Positions 16,260 to 25,196 are shown, numbered from the stretch's first letter. The stretch is DNA of 41,624 bases from Spirochaetae bacterium HGW-Spirochaetae-4 (GCA_002839335.1 PGXU01000025.1:1-41624), one strand, 5' to 3'. A program made the numbers and translations. The notes: generated from the sequence alone by a model not told the origin.

Positions 16260-17158
16260 ATAGCCACATGCAGGAAAAACGCGGCCGACGGTTGGGAATC
16301 ACCTACTCGGCGCCGATGGGTTTGTGGCTGACATTTTTTTTCCTCGTGCCGCTGTGCATCATCATCCTCTACAGCTTCCTGAAGAAGGGCCTCTATGGTG
16401 GTGTCGAGTGGGAATTCACCCTCACCGCCTATCGGCAGATGTTGAACCCGAACTTCATGCGGGTGTTCCTCCGCACCTTGTGGGTGGCCGCCCTCTCCAC
16501 CGTGATCACCATCACGTTGGCCCTTCCCTGCGGGTACGCCATGGCGCGCAGCCGGCACCAGGTCATGTGGCTCGCACTGGTGATCATCCCGTTCTGGACC
16601 AATTCGCTCATCCGCATCTACGCGTGGATCGCAATCCTCTCCAGCGAGGGGTTTGTCAACGAAGCGTTGAAGGCTTTGGGTGTCATCGGGGAGAGTCTTC
16701 CGCTCATCTACAACCAGGGGGCTGTGATCACCGTCCTCATCTACATGTATATCCCGTTCGCCATCCTGCCGCTGTTCACCACGATCGACAAGTTCGACTT
16801 CCAGCTGCTCGAGGCTGCCCGCGACCTGGGGGCTTCGAAACCGGAATCGATCTTCAAGGTCCTGATACCGAATATCCGCAGCGGCATCATCACCGCGGTC
16901 ATCTTCACCTTCATACCGATCTTCGGGGCCTATACCGTTCCGTTGCTCGTCGGTGGAAAAGACTCCTACATGATCGGCAATATCATCGTCGACCAGGTCA
17001 CCAAGACACGCAACTGGCCGCTCGCCTCCGCTTTTAGTCTGGTCATCACGGTGGTCAGTACCATCGGTGTCATCTGGATGATGACCTCGACAGCCAGCGA
17101 ACGGGCACGCTTGAAGGCACCGGCGCAGGTCGTCGATGCCAACGGAGGTATCTCATGA
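16256..17158 (+). CDS. potB: Polyamine ABC transporter permease PotB
   Basis: A 300-aa permease with six predicted membrane helices and the cytoplasmic EAA-type loop LLEAARDLGASKPESIFKVLIPNIRSG, which docks on PotA. The N-terminal helix (about 19-42) and the stretch IIPFWTNSLIRIYAWI are typical of PotB. It overlaps potA and potC by ATGA on both sides, indicating translational coupling. Confidence 0.94.
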   Translation: MNSHMQEKRGRRLGITYSAPMGLWLTFFFLVPLCIIILYSFLKKGLYGGVEWEFTLTAYRQMLNPNFMRVFLRTLWVAALSTVITITLALPCGYAMARSRHQVMWLALVIIPFWTNSLIRIYAWIAILSSEGFVNEALKALGVIGESLPLIYNQGAVITVLIYMYIPFAILPLFTTIDKFDFQLLEAARDLGASKPESIFKVLIPNIRSGIITAVIFTFIPIFGAYTVPLLVGGKDSYMIGNIIVDQVTKTRNWPLASAFSLVITVVSTIGVIWMMTSTASERARLKAPAQVVDANGGIS

Positions 17159-18087
17159 GCACCTCCCCGAAAGTGAAGTCCGCCGCGGTCGCGGCAAAAC
17201 TGAAGAAACAGCCGAAGAAGATGCGGTTGGAACCATCGCGGTTGGTCGAGGCTCCGAAGGGAACTCCGGGACCGTACAAGCTACCGAAGAACCAGATGTT
17301 CCAGGACCACCGCAAGTTCGGATTCTCGAATATCATGCTGGTGTTGGTGATCGCATTCCTGTTCATGCCGCTGTTCGTGGTGGTGACCTATTCGTTCAAC
17401 GCCTCCAGGGGGATGCGCTGGACCGGGTTCTCGCTCGAGTGGTACTACAAGCTGTTCTTCGATTCGAAGGAGCTGTGGCGTGCGTTCGCCAATAGCTTCG
17501 TCATCGCGATCACCAGCTCGATTGTCGCGACGTTCCTGGGTTCGCTCTCGGCGATCGGTATCAAATGGTACAAGTTCAAGTCGCGCTCGTACATCCAGGT
17601 CGTCAGTTTCCTGCCCATGGTCCTGCCCGAGGTGATTATCGGTATCTCCATGTTGATCTTCTTCACCGCGGTGAAGATTCCATTGGGCATGTTCTCGATC
17701 TTCGTGGCACACACCACATTCAACCTTCCGTTCGTATTCCTATTGGTCTCGGCACGCCTGGAGGAGTTCGACTTCTCGGTCATCGAAGCGGCCCGGGATT
17801 TGGGTGCGACCGAACGGCAGACCTTGATGAAGGTGATCGTACCGTCGATCATGCCGGGTGTCATGTCCGGCCTGCTCATGGCGATCACGATGAGCTTGGA
17901 GGATTTCGTCATCACGTTCTTCGTATCGGGTCCCGGGTCCACCACCCTGCCCCTGTACGTCTACTCGATGATCCGTTACGGGGTTTCACCGGTGATCAAT
18001 GCCCTCTCGCTGGTACTCATTTTGGGTATTATGCTGTTGGCATTGGGCTTCAGGCGTTTCCTCAAGACGATCGCGGCGTCGAGTTAG
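17155..18087 (+). CDS. potC: Polyamine ABC transporter permease PotC with Lys-rich N-terminal extension
   Basis: A 310-aa permease; the core (about 60-310) has the PotC pattern VVTYSFNASRG and the coupling loop VIEAARDLGATERQTLMKVIVPSIMPG. Unusually, about 55 residues of hydrophilic, Lys/Pro-rich sequence precede the first membrane helix; typical PotC has only a few. The ATGA overlap with potB fixes the start, so the extension is translated. Its function is unknown; it could interact with membrane lipid, RNA or a partner (speculative). Confidence 0.93.
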   Translation: MSTSPKVKSAAVAAKLKKQPKKMRLEPSRLVEAPKGTPGPYKLPKNQMFQDHRKFGFSNIMLVLVIAFLFMPLFVVVTYSFNASRGMRWTGFSLEWYYKLFFDSKELWRAFANSFVIAITSSIVATFLGSLSAIGIKWYKFKSRSYIQVVSFLPMVLPEVIIGISMLIFFTAVKIPLGMFSIFVAHTTFNLPFVFLLVSARLEEFDFSVIEAARDLGATERQTLMKVIVPSIMPGVMSGLLMAITMSLEDFVITFFVSGPGSTTLPLYVYSMIRYGVSPVINALSLVLILGIMLLALGFRRFLKTIAASS

Positions 18088-18170
18088 GTTTTCCCACACA
18101 GTCGATAGCGTCCCAGGGTATGGCCGTATGGTTGTCCTGGGCGTTCAAATACCCTCTTAAGGAGGATACT

Positions 18171-19250
18171 ATGGAAAAGAAAGCGTTCACTAGAGGTTGG
18201 ATAGTCGCCGTGGCTGCCACACTTCTCGTCGTTTCTCTGTTCTTCGCAACCGGATGCTCGAAAGACGAGGCATCCTCGAAAGGCAGCGGCAAGACGCTGT
18301 ATCTCTACAACTGGACCTATTACACCCCGGAATCCGTAATCGAGAAATTCGAGCAGGAATACGGCGTGAAGGTCGTACTGGACTACTTCGCCTCGAACGA
18401 AGACATGTTCGCCAAGCTCAAGGCCGGTGGAAGCGGGTACGATATCGTATTCCCATCGCAGGACTACACCTCGATCATGATGGCCGAGGACATGTTGCTG
18501 CCGATCGACAAGAGCAAGATTCCCAACCTGCAGTACATCAGTCCCCTGGTGCTCGGCAAAGCCACCTACGATCCCGATATGTCGTGGTCGGTACCCTACT
18601 TCATGGGTGCGAGCGGTATCGCGGTCAACAAGACCAAGGTTGCCGATTATGCACGCGATTGGAGTATCTTCGCCGATACGAAGCTTGCCGGACGCATGAG
18701 CATGCTCGACGATATGCGGGAGGTCATGGGTGATGCCTTGGCGCACCTCGGTTATTCGGTCAACTCCACCGACGATGCCGAACTCGCAGCCGCACAGCAG
18801 CTGGTGAACGAGCAGTGGAAGCCCAATCTGGTCAAATTCGACGCGGAAGGGTTTGCCAAGAGTTTCTCCACCGGTGAATTCTGGGTAGTGCACGGGTATG
18901 CCGAAGCAGTGTTCGAGGAGCTTGAGGAAAACCGTTGGGACGAGGTCGATTTCTTCCTCCCACCCGAAGGCGGTCCGATGTACCTCGACTCCATGGTCAT
19001 TCCCAAGGGGGCCAGGAATGTCGAGCTGGCACACCAGTTCATCGACTTCATCCATCGCCCCGAGATCTACGCCGAGTTCCTCGACCGGTTCCACTTCCCC
19101 GCTTCGGTCCACACCAAGGCCGCCGAGCTCATGACGGTCGAACCGTTCTATCAGGGTGAGGATCTGGCGAACTATGAATTGAAGAACGATGTCGGTGCCG
19201 ACCTCGAGAAATACAACGAGATCTGGCAAACGATCCGGTATGTCGACTGA
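18171..19250 (+). CDS. potD: Polyamine-binding lipoprotein PotD
   Basis: A 359-aa extracytoplasmic binding protein with signal peptide and lipobox ATGC (Cys near residue 29), so it is predicted to be lipid-anchored. The mature start LYLYNWTYYTPESVIEKFEQEYGV and the later segments VPYFMGASGIAVNK and LDSMVIPKGARN are PotD/PotF family signatures. The start has AAGGAGG 5 nt upstream. It is the last gene of the operon, 83 bp after potC, and is followed by a terminator. Confidence 0.95.
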   Translation: MEKKAFTRGWIVAVAATLLVVSLFFATGCSKDEASSKGSGKTLYLYNWTYYTPESVIEKFEQEYGVKVVLDYFASNEDMFAKLKAGGSGYDIVFPSQDYTSIMMAEDMLLPIDKSKIPNLQYISPLVLGKATYDPDMSWSVPYFMGASGIAVNKTKVADYARDWSIFADTKLAGRMSMLDDMREVMGDALAHLGYSVNSTDDAELAAAQQLVNEQWKPNLVKFDAEGFAKSFSTGEFWVVHGYAEAVFEELEENRWDEVDFFLPPEGGPMYLDSMVIPKGARNVELAHQFIDFIHRPEIYAEFLDRFHFPASVHTKAAELMTVEPFYQGEDLANYELKNDVGADLEKYNEIWQTIRYVD

Positions 19251-19275
19251 CCGCTACCACACGACGTGATGATTC

Positions 19276-19301
19276 GGGGGATGCCTTTCGGGGTGTCCCC
19301 C
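19276..19301 (+). terminator. Terminator after potD
   Basis: GGGGGA (19276-19281) pairs with TCCCCC (19296-19301), with inner CC/GG pairs, followed by TTCCTTAT. It lies 25 bp after the potD stop. Confidence 0.6.
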
Positions 19302-19324
19302 TTCCTTATCCCAACACCAGACAT

Positions 19325-20125
19325 TCAGGCCCCGATATCCAGCCATTTCCCTTGTGATCTTGTCCACCGTTTGTACAATACCATCGTTATGAACGTACGG
19401 GGCAGCAAGTGCCCGAAAAGCGACAGGATGCGGTTGGCAATTCCGGGAATGTAGACTAGTTTTCCGGCCAGGGCCCTGTCGATGGTGTTCCGGGTGACAA
19501 CCTCGATCCTGTTGGTTGTCATGTCTCCCCAAATTCCCTGCGCCTTGATACCATCCATCGCATCCCGGGTAGTCACCAATCCGCCCGGACATACAGCCAG
19601 AACATGTACGTGGCGATTTTTCAGTTCTTCTCCAAGAGCGTAGGCAAAATCAAGCAGGAATCGTTTGGATGCAGCATAGGTGGCTTTCAAGGGAATGGGA
19701 TACTGGGATGCCAAACTGGACACGAACACCAGTGAGAATGATTTTCCTATTGCCCGCCGGGAAAGGATGGCATGGGTTATCCGCAATGTGGCGCAAATGT
19801 TCAGCGAGACTATGGTCAGCACATTTTTTCGCGATTGTTCGAGAAAGCCTCCCTCGAAGTCCAATCCGGCCACATTGAGCAACATATCGAATTGGATACC
19901 ATACGTGTCGAGATGTGCGAGAAGCCTGTCCACATCCGTATCGTCGGTGAGATCGCACGCCATGGTCGCGACAACCACCGGGAATTGTCGCTCCACACCA
20001 TTGCGCAGGGATTCCAGACCCGTTTTGTTGATATCGGTTAAAAACAGGTGGTAACCCCGACGGGCACACTCGATTGTCAATGCCCGTCCCAATCCACCAC
20101 TGGCACCGGTGATCAGGACATTCAT
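19325..20125 (-). CDS. Short-chain dehydrogenase/reductase
   Basis: A 266-aa classical-type SDR: cofactor motif TGASGGLG (near residues 6-13), Asp of DLTD, NVAGLDFEGG, catalytic Ser in SSLAS and the YAASK tetrad. The C-terminal 45 residues are hydrophobic and basic, a possible membrane contact. The substrate cannot be read. The ATG at 20125 overlaps the stop of the upstream SDR by 4 nt and has GGAG 7 nt before it. Confidence 0.9.
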   Translation of the reverse strand: MNVLITGASGGLGRALTIECARRGYHLFLTDINKTGLESLRNGVERQFPVVVATMACDLTDDTDVDRLLAHLDTYGIQFDMLLNVAGLDFEGGFLEQSRKNVLTIVSLNICATLRITHAILSRRAIGKSFSLVFVSSLASQYPIPLKATYAASKRFLLDFAYALGEELKNRHVHVLAVCPGGLVTTRDAMDGIKAQGIWGDMTTNRIEVVTRNTIDRALAGKLVYIPGIANRILSLFGHLLPRTFITMVLYKRWTRSQGKWLDIGA

Positions 20126-20976
20126 GATACATCTCCATAGGTAATGGCACATAACCGTTCGCTGAGTGCGAACAGTCGCCGCGCGTTGTCATCCGTTACT
20201 TGATGACTGTACGATTGTTCCTTGCACCCGTAGTAGTAGAACCCCGACGGATATTCCTGTTGTGTACAAAGATACCGGTAGGTTTGGGCGGGAATGCTTG
20301 GAGCGACCCCAAATCTTTTCCGTATCGACCATATCAGGCTTACCATGCTTCCGGTCTGCTTGTTCCCGATATCGGTCTGCACCAATCCGGGATCCACCGC
20401 ATAAGCACGCAAACCTAGGGAACCATAGCGGCTGTTCAGTTCCTTCGTGAACAGGAGGTTGCACAGTTTGGATTGTTTATAGGCCAGAAGTGGATTGTAA
20501 CTCCGTTCCAACATGATATCGTCCCAATGGATACTTACTCCCTTGTGTGAATTGCTCGAAGTCATGACAACCCTTCCCCTGGCAGCAAGCACATACGGCA
20601 GCAATCGGCTGGTCAACAGGAATCCTGCCAGATGGTTGAGTGCGAACTGCTGCTCATACCCCTCTTCGGTCGTTGCATACCAGCTCCTGACGCCACCGAC
20701 GTTGTTAATCAAGGCGTGCACCTTGCCCCCACAGGTTTGGACTATATACGGTTCCAGTTCATCGGCGATGCGATGCACCTCCCGTTGTTGCATAAGATCG
20801 GCGGCCTTGAATAGACATTCACCCGTGGGATCCGAGGCATGTACCAATTGTTCCGCTTTGCGGCAAGACTGTTCGCTATGCCCTATCCCTATAACCCGGT
20901 ATCCATCCATAGCCAGTGTCGTAGCGATAGCAAGTCCTATCCCGGAAGTTGCTCCAGTGATGATGATGGTTTTCAT
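20122..20976 (-). CDS. Short-chain dehydrogenase/reductase, retinol-dehydrogenase-like
   Basis: A 284-aa SDR with TGATSGIGLA, DLMQQREV, NNVGG (in place of NNAG), catalytic Ser in MTSSNSH and YKQSK. The layout (late SNSH, YKQSKLCNLLFTKEL, DPGLVQTDIG) resembles the retinol dehydrogenase/protochlorophyllide reductase-like group. The start at 20976 has AAGGA about 9 nt upstream; an ATG 9 nt earlier is in frame. It is coupled to the next SDR, so the two may act on one lipid-like or carbonyl substrate. Confidence 0.88.
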   Translation of the reverse strand: MKTIIITGATSGIGLAIATTLAMDGYRVIGIGHSEQSCRKAEQLVHASDPTGECLFKAADLMQQREVHRIADELEPYIVQTCGGKVHALINNVGGVRSWYATTEEGYEQQFALNHLAGFLLTSRLLPYVLAARGRVVMTSSNSHKGVSIHWDDIMLERSYNPLLAYKQSKLCNLLFTKELNSRYGSLGLRAYAVDPGLVQTDIGNKQTGSMVSLIWSIRKRFGVAPSIPAQTYRYLCTQQEYPSGFYYYGCKEQSYSHQVTDDNARRLFALSERLCAITYGDVS

Positions 20977-20990
20977 TCCCTGCATTCCTT

Positions 20991-21701
20991 TTATCGGACA
21001 AACCAGTTCCAAACATGCCAGAACCCCAAGGCACCGGCTTTCGTAGCGAGGACCGCATACCCTATGGTAAAAAAGATGACGAACACCACAATCGATACTT
21101 GCAAGGTCCGTTTGAATACGTTGGCTTTTGTTCCCGACAGGTGGTACCCCCAAGGCAATGGAGGATACTGGGCTCCGGAAAGCATCCTCTTGTGCCACCG
21201 GATACTTGCCTTGATCATTTGCCCAACCTGCATGACCAGGCGGTAGACACAAAGTGCCAGCACGAGAGCAAGACCAAGGCAAGATACCCCTAGCAACACA
21301 GCACCAGAATAAGGCATAGGTGGGATAATCTGCGCAATATCGATGTCACTTATCAGAAGTATCCCCAGTACAGCGAAGGCCAGGGCCGAGGCTGCCAGCA
21401 ATGTCACCAAACCAGCGAGCAGCAGGTATCCCGCTCCTTCACCGATCGATGCAAAGAACAGCCCGATCCGCACGGTCCAGGAGTCTTCCGGTTTCCCTGT
21501 CACGTCCCCTTTCTCCAGAACGTATTGTGCAGCGATTTCTTGTGGAGCCCCTAGTTTTGCAGCCACTTCCTCCTCGGTATGTCCATCGGACAACTTGAAG
21601 GCAAAATGTTGTTCGTATTCAGAGAGAATATCTTCGATATCCTCGACATCCATCTTTTTCAACTCACTCTTCAATTGATTGAAATACTCACGCCTTGTCA
21701 T
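20991..21701 (-). CDS. HAAS/DUF1700 membrane protein
   Basis: A 236-aa protein with an N-terminal helical HAAS-type domain (about 1-70: YFNQLKSELKKM, DIEDILSEYEQHF, EEEVAAKLGAPQEIAAQY), then four probable membrane helices. Proteins of this type are regularly encoded after a PadR regulator, as here, and modulate its output or respond to envelope stress. It overlaps the padR stop by 14 nt; AAGGAGG is 6 nt before the start. Confidence 0.88.
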   Translation of the reverse strand: MTRREYFNQLKSELKKMDVEDIEDILSEYEQHFAFKLSDGHTEEEVAAKLGAPQEIAAQYVLEKGDVTGKPEDSWTVRIGLFFASIGEGAGYLLLAGLVTLLAASALAFAVLGILLISDIDIAQIIPPMPYSGAVLLGVSCLGLALVLALCVYRLVMQVGQMIKASIRWHKRMLSGAQYPPLPWGYHLSGTKANVFKRTLQVSIVVFVIFFTIGYAVLATKAGALGFWHVWNWFVR

Positions 21702-22014
21702 ATCGTTCCTCCTTGAGCAATTCCCCTACTATTTTTGCGAAGGCCAAGTAGTCGGCACAATCCTTGTCATACATGGAGCGTCCAAGCAGTGTCAAAGAGT
21801 AGTACTTCCTTGGTGGACCTCCGCTTTCCTCAGAAAGATAGGTAGTGACCAACCCATCGCTCTTGAGCTTCCTCAGAATCGGATACACCGTCCCATCGGC
21901 AATATCGATATGTCTGGACAGGTATTCCGATATCTCATATCCGTACCTATCCTGTTTCTTGAGCAGGGACAGGACACAGAGTTCCAGGACGCCTTTTTTG
22001 TATTGAATATTCAT
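21688..22014 (-). CDS. PadR-family transcriptional regulator
   Basis: A 108-aa winged-helix regulator: LELCVLSLLKKQDRYGYEISEYL, then GTVYPILRKLKSDGLVTTY and RKYYSLTLLGR, the normal PadR pattern in a short (subfamily-2-like) protein. The start has GAGGAG 7 nt upstream. It heads the minus-strand operon padR-DUF1700-SDR-SDR and probably represses it through the dyad at its promoter. Confidence 0.92.
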   Translation of the reverse strand: MNIQYKKGVLELCVLSLLKKQDRYGYEISEYLSRHIDIADGTVYPILRKLKSDGLVTTYLSEESGGPPRKYYSLTLLGRSMYDKDCADYLAFAKIVGELLKEERYDKA

Positions 22015-22059
22015 CCGACAACTCCTCGATATAGCACACACCAATAGTAAATCTAGAAC

Positions 22060-22082
22060 ACTACTGGCCATTATATAGTAGT
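22060..22082. promoter_or_regulatory. Dyad ACTACT-N11-AGTAGT, candidate PadR operator
   Basis: Perfect 6-bp arms that enclose the -10 box of the padR promoter, well placed for autorepression. Confidence 0.5.
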
Positions 22083-22097
22083 TATGGAAAACGTCAA
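22070..22097 (-). promoter_or_regulatory. padR operon promoter
   Basis: On the minus strand TTGACG (22097-22092), 16-nt spacer and a consensus TATAAT (22075-22070), about 56 bp before the padR start. Confidence 0.65.
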
Positions 22098-22236
22098 GCC
22101 CCACCTCGACTATTGCAGGTTTTTTCCCGATGATCGGATGCTATTTCTTTCGGACCTATATGGAGAAGTTTCCGAACCCATCGGATAATTTGTAATCGCA
22201 AATTTGTATTGGAGACGGTTTGGGTAGTGAGAATCA

Positions 22237-23361
22237 CTACATCAACAACGCCATGACGACCGAATCATGGAAACTCCCGTTGCTGTACATTGTCCGGCTG
22301 ATTCTCCCTTCGGTCACGAATCCACACCGTTCGTACAATGCGATGGCCCGGGTGTTCTCGGCGCGCACTTCCAATCCGATGCGGTGGATTCCTACCTGGG
22401 AGGCCCAATTGACCAGCCGTTGCAGCAACGCGGTTCCAATCCCATGGCCCTGGAATGCTTGCAGCACCGTCAGACTGAATTCGCCGGCGTGGCAGGTCCG
22501 TCTCCGGTTCCCGGCGGCGAACGACAGTGCCCCGACCAACGTTCCCCCGTTTGTGAAGGCGCCGATATACAACTTGCGCTCGTCCTGCAGGTACTGCGAG
22601 AGGATCGCCTGCTCCTCGGTGCGGGACAACTGCAGCCCCTCGGTTCCCAGTTGCAGGTAATCGGTCTCGGTGACGATCTGGTCAAAATAATCGAGGATCG
22701 CTTGGGCGTCGCCAGGCTGCAATTCCCGGATTGCGATAGGTCCTTGCAGGGCAATCCGCTGTGGCGCAACTTCGGAGACGGCTGCGTTCGCATAGGATAC
22801 ATCCGATTCTTCGGACGATGCATCGCCAAGTGCGAGGCCCATCCACAACAGGTCGACATAATCGCCCCGGATGCGCAGCACATGCCGCAGGACCGCCTCG
22901 TCGACAAATCCGAACTTGCGGTAGAGGGCAATGGCCCGTGGATTGTCGGTACGGACTTGCAGGTGGATCTTTCCGATCCGGGCCTTTTCGGCCCAGGTCA
23001 CCAGAACCTGCACGAGTGCCGATCCGATCCCCTTGTCCCACCAGGTGCGCTCCACGGTAATACCGAACTCGCCGATGCGCTTCACCTTCGGACGGGTCCC
23101 CCCGATGAAGGTGAGACTGCCGACAATCGCACCTTCGTGTTCGGCGACCAGTGCAAGGGCGTTGGGCGAAGTCTCCAGATTCTCCAGGAACATCGCCTCG
23201 TCGGCAAACATGGCCGTTTCGTCGGGCTCGAAGGTGAGGTTGTCCGATTGCGCGGTGACCGCAAGGAAATAATCGACCAGGGCCTCGGCATCGTCCGCTA
23301 CGGCCGAGCGGATCACCACGTCATGCCGATGAAGCACTACCGGTTTCTCCAAAAATGCCAT
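22237..23361 (-). CDS. Double GNAT-domain acetyltransferase
   Basis: A 374-aa protein made of two GNAT domains in tandem. Each has the acetyl-CoA loop: TWWDKGIGSALVQ (first, near residues 105-117) and AFQGHGIGTALLQ (second, near 300-312), each followed by NPRAIALYRKFGF or NTRAIALYERCGF. The halves resemble each other enough to suggest duplication and fusion. The acceptor is unknown. It begins 9 bp after the phosphorylase stop in the same direction, so it may act on a nucleoside or sulfur metabolite, or be only a passenger. Confidence 0.9.
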   Translation of the reverse strand: MAFLEKPVVLHRHDVVIRSAVADDAEALVDYFLAVTAQSDNLTFEPDETAMFADEAMFLENLETSPNALALVAEHEGAIVGSLTFIGGTRPKVKRIGEFGITVERTWWDKGIGSALVQVLVTWAEKARIGKIHLQVRTDNPRAIALYRKFGFVDEAVLRHVLRIRGDYVDLLWMGLALGDASSEESDVSYANAAVSEVAPQRIALQGPIAIRELQPGDAQAILDYFDQIVTETDYLQLGTEGLQLSRTEEQAILSQYLQDERKLYIGAFTNGGTLVGALSFAAGNRRRTCHAGEFSLTVLQAFQGHGIGTALLQRLVNWASQVGIHRIGLEVRAENTRAIALYERCGFVTEGRISRTMYSNGSFHDSVVMALLM

Positions 23362-23370
23362 GGCTCTCCC

Positions 23371-24117
23371 CTACTGCCCTGGTTGGGTGAATGTCACGGA
23401 CAGGGCGCTTTCCACCAGCGTGGTCAACCGGTCTATGATCCGGTCGGAGATCTCATCCTCGATAAAACTGAGTCCTTCGGCGTCCAACCCGGCCGCCCAG
23501 TTGATCGAATAGACGGTCCCGGCGAACTCGATGCCCGTTTCGTTGGCAAGGATCGTCTCGGTCGCCGCTGTCATACCCACATAATCGGCGCCCCATTTGC
23601 GGAACATGCCGATTTCGGCCGGAGTCTCCAATCGTGGTCCGTTGGTACAGACATACGTTCCCTTGGTCGCGATGGAGATGGACAAGCGGGCCGCTTCCTT
23701 GATCAGCGCTGCCCGCAACCGGCTACTGAACGGTGCAACCATGGGGATATGGCGTACGCCGGTACCGTTTCCGGTGAAGAAGGTCGCCTCGCGACCCCCT
23801 CCGGTAAAGTCGATGAATTGGTCCATGATTCCCAAGGTTCCCGGCAACACGACACTGGTGATCGAACCCACGGCATAGATGCCGATCGCCTGGGTGACTC
23901 CCAGTTGTTTCAACGCGGTGATATTGGCGCGGTAATTGACCAGATGCGGCGGCACCACATGCCCCTCGCCATGGCGCAGCAACAGGTACAACGTGTCGTC
24001 GCCGCGCTTGCGCTCGAAGACCACCGCCAAACCGTAGGGTGTGGAAATCTCGTGCCGAACCGCATCGTCACCAACAATACGTTGGCAACCCGTCCCTCCA
24101 ATAATCGCCGATATCAT
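23371..24117 (-). CDS. MtnP-family phosphorylase, probable methylthioinosine (6-oxopurine) type
   Basis: A 248-aa nucleoside phosphorylase of the PNP/MTAP family, starting MISAIIGGTG with the phosphate-site sequences RHGEGH and GPRLETPAEI. Adenine-specific MTAP has Asp-x-Asp (human Asp220 and Asp222) to hold the 6-amino group; here the aligned residues are Asn206 and Ala208 (SINWAAG), and GPRLET is PNP-like rather than the MTAP form. This pattern fits 6-oxopurine substrates, as in the methylthioinosine phosphorylase of Pseudomonas aeruginosa. A nucleoside deaminase lies in the same operon, so the route is probably deamination then phosphorolysis. The start has AAGGAG 7 nt upstream and overlaps the isomerase stop by 4 nt. 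Confidence 0.85.
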   Translation of the reverse strand: MISAIIGGTGCQRIVGDDAVRHEISTPYGLAVVFERKRGDDTLYLLLRHGEGHVVPPHLVNYRANITALKQLGVTQAIGIYAVGSITSVVLPGTLGIMDQFIDFTGGGREATFFTGNGTGVRHIPMVAPFSSRLRAALIKEAARLSISIATKGTYVCTNGPRLETPAEIGMFRKWGADYVGMTAATETILANETGIEFAGTVYSINWAAGLDAEGLSFIEDEISDRIIDRLTTLVESALSVTFTQPGQ

Positions 24118-25196
24118 GGAATATCTCCTTGTCCCGCCGTTGTGGCCACACCGTACAGTGCGCCGATTCCGGCCGGGGTCGTCAGACCTCTTGGGGTTAT
24201 GATCGCGTCCACCAGGAACGCCGGTATACAATCGAATGCGGGATATCGTCCCACCATGCTCTCGAGAGTGGTGGGTACTCCGTTGAAACGCAGGATTTCC
24301 GCACCGTCGCGTTCCTCCATGACGATATCCGACAAGCCCGCCTTGGTAATGTCGGGCGACATGGCGAACACGTGGTAGGGAATATGGTAATAATCGGCTC
24401 CCACCGCATTGGCCAAGGTACCGACCTTGTTCACCACCGTTCCGTCCATGGCCACCAGGTCGGCGGCGGTCATGTAGTGCGATACCACTCCCTGGGCCAT
24501 CATATGGACACCCATGCCGTCGGTGATCAGATAGGCTTGGATACCCAGTTCGGCCAATGCCGGTGCGGTCAAGCGGGCACCCTGCAGATAGGGACGGGTC
24601 TCCGGGACATAGATGGTTATCCGTTTGCCCTGCTCCCGCGCCTTCACGAGGCTGAGGATAAACGAGTGCTCGGCGAAACAGGTGGTCAGGATCCCCTCCC
24701 CATCCACAATGGTGGCGGCTCCGATATCGCCCATCGTATCGTAGTCGGTATCGAAGCGTTGTTCATAGGAATCCACCACGGCGTCGACAAACGCGACGAA
24801 ATCGTCTCCATAGGCCTGTTTCATGTCACCGCATCGGTACCATGAGGCTATGTCGACGACCATGCTGTCGAGCGTACGGTGCATGGTGGTGTTGGTGGGT
24901 CGGGCAGCCGACAATTGTCGCGCCGCATCGAGGAAGGTTCCCATGGATGCCGAAACGGTCCCTTCATGGATCTGTCGGGCCAGAAACCGCATGGTGGTCA
25001 TGGCGACTTGGAGCGGGCCTCCGCCCTGGGTGACCATATCCCGGATTGCCCGGGCGATATCGTCGACCGAAGCGCACGAAACGAACGTATGTTCCCACGG
25101 ATACCGCCGCCGGTCTCCGATCAGCAAGGAGTTTCCCGATATCCGAGCGATATTGGCTTTTTTCAACAACGAGGGAAGTCGCGAGTCCACGTCCAT
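24114..25196 (-). CDS. MtnA-like methylthioribose-1-phosphate isomerase family protein
   Basis: A 360-aa member of the MtnA/eIF2B-alpha family, which converts methylthioribose-1-phosphate to the ribulose form. Seen: an early GGG loop (TQGGGPLQVAM for the usual RGAPAI), ARPTNTTM for the RPTAVNL segment, a candidate catalytic Cys in LTTCFAEHSF, and catalytic Asp with AMDGTVVNKVGTLANAVGADYYHIPYHVFA. These differ enough from standard MtnA that another phosphorylated pentose is possible. The start at 25196 has GGAG 7 nt upstream. The product would be made from MTR-1-P supplied by the next enzyme. Later Met-salvage genes are absent here. Confidence 0.82.
   Translation of the reverse strand: MDVDSRLPSLLKKANIARISGNSLLIGDRRRYPWEHTFVSCASVDDIARAIRDMVTQGGGPLQVAMTTMRFLARQIHEGTVSASMGTFLDAARQLSAARPTNTTMHRTLDSMVVDIASWYRCGDMKQAYGDDFVAFVDAVVDSYEQRFDTDYDTMGDIGAATIVDGEGILTTCFAEHSFILSLVKAREQGKRITIYVPETRPYLQGARLTAPALAELGIQAYLITDGMGVHMMAQGVVSHYMTAADLVAMDGTVVNKVGTLANAVGADYYHIPYHVFAMSPDITKAGLSDIVMEERDGAEILRFNGVPTTLESMVGRYPAFDCIPAFLVDAIITPRGLTTPAGIGALYGVATTAGQGDIP

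Noticed and set aside
22267-24378. Open frame of 703 codons on the plus strand
   Set aside because: Antisense to the GNAT and phosphorylase genes, which have clear motifs and ribosome sites.
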